From: an uncultured Mobiluncus sp.
Lineage (GTDB): Bacteria > Actinomycetota > Actinomycetes > Actinomycetales > Actinomycetaceae
Assembly: GCF_902488535.1 (NCBI RefSeq)
Contig: NZ_CABTWO010000027.1
Location: 1-18,943 of the forward strand
Length of the DNA stretch: 18,943 nt
Direction of reading: 5' to 3'
Shown here: positions 1-5,749 of the stretch, one piece after another
How the letters are laid out: every line of letters starts with the position of its first letter
Numbering within the stretch: the stretch's first letter is position 1
Notes under the pieces: generated by a model
The model's input: the letters and a program-made list of their open reading frames with translations, nothing else
Told to the model about the DNA's origin: nothing
Database searches by the model: none
Made by a program: the position numbers and the translations under genes

Positions 1-120
1 GGCGACTCAGCGAGAGGCTGGGGGGTGAGCGTTTTGCGACAATAGTCGCGCAAAACGCGAGGGGGTACTCCCCCTTCCGCCTCTCGCGAGCGCCCCCGAG
101 CGAGTGCCCCGCACCCAAAA
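1..120. other. Structured GC-rich left edge with nested inverted repeats
   Basis: No gene is recognised here. CGAGAGGC (11-18) is complementary to GCCTCTCG (79-86). Nested between them are a 10-bp stem, GCGTTTTGCG (29-38) against CGCAAAACGC (49-58), and GGGGG-TACT-CCCCC (61-74). Together these would form a three-way folded structure. It could be the end of an upstream transcript, an intergenic repeat, or sequence at an assembly break. There is no run of T after the stems, so a simple intrinsic terminator on the plus strand is not supported. Confidence 0.45.
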
Positions 121-174
121 CAACAAACAGCCCCCCAATTACTCGAAAACCGAGAATAAAACCTATTTAAACGG

Positions 175-202
175 CTCGGTGTGCCATATATGGCACACCG
201 AG
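175..202. promoter_or_regulatory. Perfect 28-bp palindrome upstream of ispD (putative operator)
   Basis: The half-site CTCGGTGTGCCATA is followed immediately by its exact reverse complement, giving 14 bp of uninterrupted dyad with an AT-only centre. It lies 59 bases before the ispD start. A TAGGAT hexamer at 212-217 could be the -10 box, which would put the right half of the palindrome over the -35 region, as expected of a repressor site. With no loop and no T-tract it is a poor terminator. The binding protein is not known. Confidence 0.55.
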
Positions 203-260
203 GCAAATTAATAGGATTTACACCGAAACCAGGGGAAAATTTTGGGGGTAAATTGGCAGG

Positions 261-986
261 GTGAGACTTTTTGTGGTGCTGACTGCAGCGGGGTCGGGAA
301 CTCGACTAGGCTGTAATATGCCCAAAGCGCTGGTTCCCGTAGCGGGTCGCCCGTTGCTGGAGTGGGCTTTACAAGGTCTACCCAGCTGTGATTTTGTGGT
401 TGTCAGCGCCCCGTCAGCGCAGCTCGACCGTTTTCAATCGGTGGTTTCCGGTTATGACGTGCCCGCTGCGGTTGTCCCCGGTGGCTTTTCGCGGCAAGGT
501 TCAGTAGCAGCAGCCCTCCAAACGCTGGTAAACATGGTTGACCCGGTGCAAGACGATGACTTGGTCCTGGTTCATGACGCGGCCCGCCCTTTCACTCCCC
601 TCGCAGTGTTTGACCGCGTGGTTTCAGCTTTACAGAACGGTCATCGGGCCGTTGTTCCCGCCCTGCCTGTCACCGACACAATCAAGGTCATAGCTCCGCG
701 GACCCGTCCCGACGAGCCTGTCGAGGTCGTCACCGCCACCCCGAACCGCGCAACTTTACGTGCTGTACAGACGCCACAGGGCTTTTACCTGCACGAGTTG
801 GCAGCGCTGCACCAGCGTTTTTCCGAACGCTCGCTCGCGGAGTCCACGTCTTTCTCCGATGATGCAGCGCTCTACGAAGCCGCAAACCTGCCAGTCGTGA
901 CCGTAGAGGGCGATCGCTTAGCCTACAAAATCACCACACCCGCTGACCTGGCTCTCGCCGAATCCCAGCACTCCCCACACCACTAA
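261..986 (+). CDS. ispD: 2-C-methyl-D-erythritol 4-phosphate cytidylyltransferase
   Basis: Transfers CMP from CTP to methylerythritol 4-phosphate, the third step of the MEP route to isoprenoid precursors, in the cytosol. The 241-residue protein is of normal family length. The nucleotide-binding start is AAGSGTRLG (9-17), then PK with Lys22, the conserved HDAARP (105-110) holding a metal-binding Asp, TPQGF (171-175), DDAAL (200-204) and KITTPADL (223-230) near the end, with Lys223 in the position of the conserved substrate lysine. The start is GTG, with a weak purine-rich stretch just upstream. In many bacteria ispF follows or is fused; here the next gene is a transporter, so ispF must lie elsewhere. 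The upstream palindrome suggests regulated expression. Confidence 0.95.
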   Translation: MRLFVVLTAAGSGTRLGCNMPKALVPVAGRPLLEWALQGLPSCDFVVVSAPSAQLDRFQSVVSGYDVPAAVVPGGFSRQGSVAAALQTLVNMVDPVQDDDLVLVHDAARPFTPLAVFDRVVSALQNGHRAVVPALPVTDTIKVIAPRTRPDEPVEVVTATPNRATLRAVQTPQGFYLHELAALHQRFSERSLAESTSFSDDAALYEAANLPVVTVEGDRLAYKITTPADLALAESQHSPHH

Positions 987-1042
987 CATCCCCACCCTTG
1001 TGCAACGAACACCCTAGATAACACGAGAAAACTTAACAAATC

Positions 1043-1074
1043 CCTTACGTAAAACCGGTAGGTTAACAGTAAGG
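1043..1074. promoter_or_regulatory. Two-part dyad upstream of the leader ORF
   Basis: CCTTAC (1043-1048) pairs with GTAAGG (1069-1074), and inside it AACC pairs with GGTT around GGTA (1053-1064). The element lies just before the purine-rich ribosome-binding sequence AAGGGGAGAG (1081-1090). It could be an operator or an RNA stem that occludes that site. No convincing -35/-10 pair was found nearby. Confidence 0.35.
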
Positions 1075-1142
1075 TCATCAAAGGGGAGAGACATGCCAAA
1101 ACCAGGCGGATTCATCCAAAAACTCACGTGGTGTATGGGGGC

Positions 1143-1174
1143 GCGATGGCAGCGCGAAGCGCATGAGCCATCGC
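1143..1174 (+). other. Stem-loop in the transporter leader
   Basis: GCGATGGC (1143-1150) is complementary to GCCATCGC (1167-1174). A smaller GCGC-GAA-GCGC hairpin sits between the arms. It precedes the terminator-like hairpin by about 20 bases, an arrangement seen in attenuators, although no overlapping alternative pairing was demonstrated. Confidence 0.4.
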
Positions 1175-1194
1175 GGGCCGGGCGCGAAGGCGTC

Positions 1195-1219
1195 AAAAAA
1201 CGGTCCGGGGGACCGTTTT
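1195..1219 (+). terminator. Terminator-like hairpin before the UMF1 transporter
   Basis: AAACGGTCC (1198-1206) and GGACCGTTT (1210-1218) form a perfect 9-bp stem around GGG, preceded by six A and followed by one further T. The flanking A and T runs would let it act in either direction, though the T-tract is short. It lies 28 bases before the transporter start, so it either ended the lost paralogue's transcript or attenuates the present gene. Confidence 0.55.
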
Positions 1220-1246
1220 AGCCGCAGCTCCTTGAAAGGGAAAACA

Positions 1247-2821
1247 ATGGTAAAAGAAGGCGGATTTCTTCAAAAACTAACCTGGTGCATGTGGGACGCC
1301 GGCGGCGCCTCCGTCAACGCGGTCGCGACGACTTTCGTGTTCACGGTTTACTTGACCGGCTCGGCTTTCGGCAACCAAACGGCCTCCTCACAAGCCGTTT
1401 CAACCGGCATGACCATCGCGGGGATTATCGTGGCGCTGACCGCCCCCATCACCGGGCAACGCGCGGATCGGCGCGGCAAAGGGACGTTTTGGCTAGGGGT
1501 CTTTTCGGTAATCATCATCGCTTGCCTGGCGGCGATGTTCTTTGTGGCGCCGCACCCGAACTTCCTGTGGCTGGGCGTGGGACTGCTGGCGCTGATGACC
1601 ATGTTCTTCGAGTTCGCCACCGTAAACTACTACGCCATGCTGACCCGGATTTCCAACGCCGACAACATCGGAAAAATCAGCGGTATCGGCTGGGCCAGCG
1701 GGTATTTCGGCGGAATCGTCCTGTTGATGTTCCTGAACTTCGGGTTCATCTCGGAAAATAACTTCACCGGCTTGGATACTTCAAACGGCATGGGGGTGCG
1801 AGTCGCGATGCTGGTCGCGGCCGCGTGGTCGCTGATTTTCTTTGTGCCGGTGCTGTTTACCGTGCGCGGGCGGGTCGTGCCGGGCAGCGAAAACCTGCCT
1901 CACGAATCCATTTTCACCTCCTACAAAAAGCTGTTCCAAACCATCGCCTGGCTGTTTCGCAGCGCCCCGAACGTGCTGTACTTCCTGATTGCCTCCGCGA
2001 TTTTCCGCGATGGACTGTCCGGCGTCTTTACCTTCGGCGGCATCATCGCCGCGGTGACCTTCGGTTTCTCTCCGGGGGAAGTCATTATTTTCGCGGTCGT
2101 CGCCAACGTCGCGGCCGGCATCGCCACGTCGCTGATGGGTTTCTTTGACGACAAAATCGGCCCCAAGAAGGTCATGATTTTCTCCCTCATCATGCTGGTA
2201 GCCTGCTGTTTGGGAGTTTTCGCCCTGCACGCCCAAGGCAAAATCATCATGTGGACGATTGGGCTGTTCATGACCTTGTGGGTCGGTCCGGCCCAGTCGG
2301 CGTCCCGTTCTTTCCTGGCGCGGCGCATTCCCGAGGGTCACGAGGGCGAGGTGTTCGGGCTCTACCAGACGACGGGTCGCTCGGTGACGTGGCTAGCTCC
2401 CCTGATGTTTACCCTGTTCATCAGCCTGGGCCAGCACTTCACCCCGTTCATCCCGCCCGCTTTGCTGTCTGTGACGACGGGTCCGGGCGGCCCGATGATG
2501 GCGATTCACGCGCAGGCTCAGTACTGGGGCATCCTCGGGATTGGCCTGGTGCTGCTGGTGGGGTTGCTGATGCTGCTGCCGGTGCGAGAGGATCACATGG
2601 TTCTGCGGCGGGCGACCGAGGCCGCACCTCACGATTCCGCTTCTGACGCAGTTTCGGGCGACCCCACAAGTCTTGAGGGGGACGTTTCCGTGACGGTTTC
2701 GCCCTCCGGTCCCGGCCAGCCGGTCGAACTCCCGGCGGAAACGCCAACGGAGGACTTCTCACCTGAAACTCCCCCGCCCAGTGCGCCAGACCCCACGCAA
2801 ACCCTCGGAGGTGCCCAATGA
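1247..2821 (+). CDS. UMF1/Atg22-like MFS transporter
   Basis: A 524-residue integral membrane protein of the major facilitator superfamily with about 12 hydrophobic segments. The opening WCMWDAGGASVNAVATTFVF resembles the W-x-x-(Y/W)-D start of UMF1/Atg22-like permeases. Other matching features are the loop 2-3 motif GQRADRRGKG (about 70-79) and the family-typical GKISGIGWASGYFGG (about 143-157). The eukaryotic relative exports amino acids from the vacuole; the bacterial substrate is not known. ATG at 1247 is chosen over an in-frame start 28 codons upstream because it has GAAAGGG 8 bases before it and begins the family-like sequence. Unusually, residues from about 449 form a 75-residue acidic, proline-rich cytoplasmic tail. 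Its stop overlaps the following lipoprotein start as ATGA, indicating one operon. Confidence 0.85.
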   Translation: MVKEGGFLQKLTWCMWDAGGASVNAVATTFVFTVYLTGSAFGNQTASSQAVSTGMTIAGIIVALTAPITGQRADRRGKGTFWLGVFSVIIIACLAAMFFVAPHPNFLWLGVGLLALMTMFFEFATVNYYAMLTRISNADNIGKISGIGWASGYFGGIVLLMFLNFGFISENNFTGLDTSNGMGVRVAMLVAAAWSLIFFVPVLFTVRGRVVPGSENLPHESIFTSYKKLFQTIAWLFRSAPNVLYFLIASAIFRDGLSGVFTFGGIIAAVTFGFSPGEVIIFAVVANVAAGIATSLMGFFDDKIGPKKVMIFSLIMLVACCLGVFALHAQGKIIMWTIGLFMTLWVGPAQSASRSFLARRIPEGHEGEVFGLYQTTGRSVTWLAPLMFTLFISLGQHFTPFIPPALLSVTTGPGGPMMAIHAQAQYWGILGIGLVLLVGLLMLLPVREDHMVLRRATEAAPHDSASDAVSGDPTSLEGDVSVTVSPSGPGQPVELPAETPTEDFSPETPPPSAPDPTQTLGGAQ

Positions 2822-3540
2822 AACGCAAGTTTTTCTCCATGATTGCCGCGGCCGGCCTGGTGACGTTGAGCCTGACCGGGTGTGCCTCAGATCAAAGTAA
2901 AGTCGACGCGAAACCGGCGCCCGGTTCTCCTGACATCGGCGCGACGGCCGCCATTTTCGCCGACCTGAAACTGGCGGGGCACTCGCTCACGCCGTTCAAC
3001 GAGGACGAATCCACCCAGCTGCGCCAACAGGTTGACCTGGCTGGGGACCAGGTGCGCGACCTGAAAAACCCGGCGGACCTGAAGTTTGAGCCCGCCGGCT
3101 CCGGCTGCCAAGCCATGATGCGCAATTCTTTCAACCTTCCCCTGCTGCATTGGCCCTCACTGGCAGCCCAAGCGCCTGACGGACAGGCCGCAGCCCAGGT
3201 GTTTCTGGCCCCTTCCGTCCAGGACGTGCGGTCGATGATTGACGACCTCAACACCATGGTCAGGAACTGCGAGGAAGTGACGGTGAGCGCCCCGACCGGC
3301 ACCGTTAAGATGACCCTCAAAGCGAACGACCCCGTGTCCTCTTGTCCGAACGGATACCGCCAAACCGTGACAAGCAACCAGGTCAGCCAAACTTTGGACG
3401 TGTGTTACGTCCCACATGACAACGCGGTTTTGGCGCTGTCCCTGGTGGATTCCACGGATACCGCTCAGGGCATAGCGCAGGATTTCTCGGATTTTTCGTC
3501 GCGTTTCTACGCGCGGCTGGCCCCGCTGTACACCGAGTAG
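2818..3540 (+). CDS. Secreted lipoprotein of unknown function, coupled to the UMF1 transporter
   Basis: A 240-residue protein with a positively charged start (KRK), a hydrophobic core and the lipobox LTGC, predicting lipidation at Cys22 and anchoring on the outer face of the membrane. The mature part has four Cys, in SGCQ, RNCEE, SSCPN and DVCYV, enough for two disulfides. Size and cysteine pattern faintly recall the extracellular sensor domains of mycobacterial PknH-type proteins and LpqN/LppH-like lipoproteins, but no motif settles this. Its ATG shares bases with the transporter TGA stop, so translation is probably coupled and the two products may act together, for example as a ligand-binding or assembly partner. 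That link is inferred only from the overlap. Confidence 0.75.
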   Translation: MKRKFFSMIAAAGLVTLSLTGCASDQSKVDAKPAPGSPDIGATAAIFADLKLAGHSLTPFNEDESTQLRQQVDLAGDQVRDLKNPADLKFEPAGSGCQAMMRNSFNLPLLHWPSLAAQAPDGQAAAQVFLAPSVQDVRSMIDDLNTMVRNCEEVTVSAPTGTVKMTLKANDPVSSCPNGYRQTVTSNQVSQTLDVCYVPHDNAVLALSLVDSTDTAQGIAQDFSDFSSRFYARLAPLYTE

Positions 3541-3633
3541 TCCCGGAGTCGCACCCGCCCCAACCACGTTACCCGGCACCCGCAGCCCGTCTCAACGGCG
3601 TTGCCCGATGAGCGCGGTTGCGCGACTGAGGAA

Positions 3634-3645
3634 TATACTGACCGT
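3634..3645 (+). promoter_or_regulatory. Candidate -10 box for a leaderless mRNA
   Basis: TATACT (3634-3639) is a strong -10 match and is followed by exactly six bases and then the ATG at 3646, so transcription would begin at or next to the A of the start codon. No good -35 hexamer is seen at the usual spacing. The only Shine-Dalgarno-like bases (GAGGA, 3628-3632) lie 13 bases away, overlapping the promoter position. Confidence 0.45.
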
Positions 3646-5022
3646 ATGTCGTCAGTCCGCAAATCTAAGGCTCCTGGTCCCCGCCAGCCCGACAGTATCG
3701 TCGCTTCTCCCGACCCTGCCATGATTGATGCCGCCCGCACCGAACCGGGCGGGATTCCAGTTCCGGTCGAAGATTTGCCCCTGACCGCGCTGCGCCCTGC
3801 CGCCCAAGCGGCTTTCACCGGCTACACCAGTCACGACCCGGAATACCGCCGCATCAAGTTTGCCCTGTTCGTAGCTGGTTTCGTGACTTTCGCACAGATT
3901 TATGAGGTGCAGGTGCTGCTGCCGGACATCTCGAAGTTTTTCTCAATCCCCCCGGTCACAGCCTCGCTGGCGCTGTCGCTGACGACCCTGGCGTTGGCCA
4001 TCTCGATGTTCTTTATCGGGCCGTCCTCGGAGCGTTTGGGGCGCCGCCCGATTATTTTGATTTCCCTGTTCGTGGCTTCCCTCCTGGGTATTATCCTGGG
4101 CTTTACCCCGAACTGGGGGTTTTTGATGGTGGGGCGTTTTGTACAAGGCATGGCGTTGGCGGGTTTGCCCGCGGTGGCTACGGCTTACCTGGCCGAGGAA
4201 ATCTGTCCGGCTGAGCTGCCCAAAGCTGCCGGTTCCTACGTGGCCGGCACCGCGATTGGCGGTATGCTGGGCCGGATTATTTCCGGGTTTCTGTCTCACC
4301 TGGTGGGATGGGACATGACCATCACTATTCTGGGTTGCATCGGCGTGGTCGGCACGGTGCTGGTGTGGCTGCTTTTGCCCAAGCAAGAGGGTTTCTCTAA
4401 GGCCGAGCCGGGGTTGAAAGCCCTGTTGCAACACACCAAGGACGTGCTAACTGAACCCGGTTTGGTGCTGCTGTTCGTCATTGCCGGCACCGCGTTAGGC
4501 GCTTATCAAAGCATCCTCAACATGATGCCCTACCGTTTGACCGGCGCGCCGTACTTCATGGCGACCTGGATTGTTTCCCTGATTTTCCTGGTCAACCTGT
4601 TCGGTTCGGTCGCGGCTTCCGCGGCGGGCAGCCTGGCTTCGCGTTTTGGACGGCGCGCCGTCGTCCCGCTCGCCGGCATCATCTATTTGGTGGGGATTTT
4701 GATGACTTTGGCAAGGCCGTTGTGGGCGATTTTTGCGGGGCTCATCGTGTTTACCATCGGGTTTTTTGCGGTTCATTCCGTAGCGACCGGCTGGGTCACG
4801 GCTCGGGCGGTGTCCGGGGTGGGGGCCACCGGCCAGGCTTCGTCAGCCTACTCGATTGTTTACTATGCCGGCGGCTCGATTTTCGGCACCCTAGCTGGTT
4901 TTGGCTGGACCGCCCTAGGTTGGCTAGGAGTGGTGGCGATTTCTGGTTCCCTGGCAGTCGTGGTCATCATCCTGGCTTTGATTTTGCGCCACATCAAGCC
5001 ACTGTCTGCCTCCGGGTACTGA
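3646..5022 (+). CDS. YnfM-like MFS exporter (drug:H+ antiporter-1 type)
   Basis: A 458-residue, roughly 12-helix major facilitator protein. After a 65-residue proline-rich cytoplasmic N-terminal extension, it has the first-helix pattern with VQVLLPDISKFF, motif A between helices 2 and 3 as GPSSERLGRRP, and RFVQGMALAGLPAVATAYLA in helix 4 followed by EEI. This is the arrangement of E. coli YnfM and related sugar/drug efflux carriers. The substrate cannot be told from sequence. An in-frame TTG 15 codons upstream is rejected because ATG at 3646 sits the right distance from a TATACT box. The gene stands alone: 105 bases separate it from the lipoprotein before it, and it converges with the arsR-type gene after it, with no clear terminator between them. 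Confidence 0.85.
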   Translation: MSSVRKSKAPGPRQPDSIVASPDPAMIDAARTEPGGIPVPVEDLPLTALRPAAQAAFTGYTSHDPEYRRIKFALFVAGFVTFAQIYEVQVLLPDISKFFSIPPVTASLALSLTTLALAISMFFIGPSSERLGRRPIILISLFVASLLGIILGFTPNWGFLMVGRFVQGMALAGLPAVATAYLAEEICPAELPKAAGSYVAGTAIGGMLGRIISGFLSHLVGWDMTITILGCIGVVGTVLVWLLLPKQEGFSKAEPGLKALLQHTKDVLTEPGLVLLFVIAGTALGAYQSILNMMPYRLTGAPYFMATWIVSLIFLVNLFGSVAASAAGSLASRFGRRAVVPLAGIIYLVGILMTLARPLWAIFAGLIVFTIGFFAVHSVATGWVTARAVSGVGATGQASSAYSIVYYAGGSIFGTLAGFGWTALGWLGVVAISGSLAVVVIILALILRHIKPLSASGY

Positions 5023-5072
5023 GCTGAGAGTTCCGCAATTCTGCAGCGCTTCTGGGGTTTCTCACCATCAAG

Positions 5073-5555
5073 TTACACGTGGGTGTGCCCGATAAAATGC
5101 AGCATCTGGTGCGCGGCAGTGTCTTTCAGGGTGTAGCGCATCAAGCGCCCGTCACGATCGGCGCTAACCCAGCCTTCATCACGCAAGACCCGCAGCGCTT
5201 GTGAGGCTGCCGTCTGGGTAATACCCGCCGCGTTAGCTAAATCCTGTACGCAAGAACCGGGATAAATATGCATATAAGACAGCAGCTTCAGCCGGGTTAA
5301 ATCGGCTAGCAATTCGAAGCGAGGTGCCCAGATGGTAGCAATCTCATCGATGTCTACCGGCTGCATTGGGGGGTGTGCCTGCCGGCCGTGGCGGGTCTGG
5401 TCTTCGTCGTAAGCTCCATCGGGTTCATGAGGTGTTCCGGTTTCGCGGGGCATCAGCTCCGTATCCGCCGCGCACCGACATCCCGCACCGGTTCCATGTG
5501 GATGGGTCAAGGCTTCGCGCAGGGCACGAATCTCGGCGGCAGGCAGCTGGCTCAT
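5073..5555 (-). CDS. ArsR/SmtB-family metal-type transcriptional repressor
   Basis: A 160-residue winged-helix regulator. The core LLADLTRLKLLSYM, then CVQDLANAAG, the recognition helix around ITQTAASQALRVLRDEGW, and the wing DRDGRLMRYTL fit ArsR/SmtB proteins, which leave DNA when they bind metal. Residues 1-65 are an extension beyond the usual 100-120 residue core and include HPHGTGAGCRC (His18, His20, Cys26, Cys28). The C-terminal helix DTAAHQMLHFIGHTHV has His149, 153, 157 and 159. NmtR-like Ni/Co sensors carry D-T-H there; here the expected His is Ala, and the His residues fall at different turns. The start has AAGGAAAG upstream. It is divergent from the ABC importer operon, which it most likely controls. 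The inferred metal is nickel or cobalt, not proven. Confidence 0.85.
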   Translation of the reverse strand: MSQLPAAEIRALREALTHPHGTGAGCRCAADTELMPRETGTPHEPDGAYDEDQTRHGRQAHPPMQPVDIDEIATIWAPRFELLADLTRLKLLSYMHIYPGSCVQDLANAAGITQTAASQALRVLRDEGWVSADRDGRLMRYTLKDTAAHQMLHFIGHTHV

Positions 5556-5587
5556 GAATCTTTCCTTCCTAACACCTTTTCAATTGT

Positions 5588-5596
5588 GACATTATT
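5588..5596. repeat. GACATTATT direct-repeat copy at the arsR side of the control region
   Basis: GACATTATT (5588-5596) recurs exactly at 5700-5708 on the importer side, each followed after two or three bases by C/T-rich sequence ending CTG. Read on the minus strand this copy contains TAATGT, a plausible -10 for the regulator gene 33 bases from its start. It may be a second, weaker regulator contact for autoregulation. Confidence 0.35.
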
Positions 5597-5683
5597 CGCC
5601 TGATTTTGGCTCGTTATCTCTGGATTTCTCACCGTCAGGAGAATTGCCCCGCTACTAACCGCATGATAATATCTTTGCGAACT

Positions 5684-5708
5684 GACATATGTCTATGTAG
5701 ACATTATT
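5684..5708. promoter_or_regulatory. Putative ArsR-type operator and importer promoter
   Basis: A perfect inverted repeat ATGTCTA-TG-TAGACAT spans 5689-5704. It overlaps a second palindrome GACATATGTC (5684-5693) and one copy of the GACATTATT direct repeat (5700-5708). An AT-rich dyad with short arms in a divergent regulator/transporter gap is the normal form of an ArsR/SmtB operator. TTGCGA at 5675-5680 could be the -35 box of the importer promoter, and with a 17-bp spacer the -10 would fall inside the inverted repeat, so bound repressor would block RNA polymerase. Confidence 0.6.
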
Positions 5709-5749
5709 AACCCTGCGCGAAAGCAATACGTTACACACAAGGAGCAGCT

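Larger units (their letters stand above)
1093..1221 (+). pseudogene. Truncated 5' end of a second UMF1-type transporter gene, possibly now a leader ORF
   Basis: An ATG preceded by a good ribosome-binding sequence opens a 42-codon frame starting MPKPGGFIQKLTWCM. The intact transporter downstream starts MVKEGGFLQKLTWCM, so 12 of 15 residues match, against 35 of 45 bases. Several differences are silent, so the two starts had diverged before the loss; this is not a fresh duplication. Similarity stops at about 1139, after which the frame runs into unrelated sequence and ends with TAG inside the terminator-like hairpin. I infer that a tandem paralogue was deleted, leaving its first codons joined to what may be its own 3' flank. 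The frame could still be translated and might influence the hairpins that follow. Confidence 0.6.
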
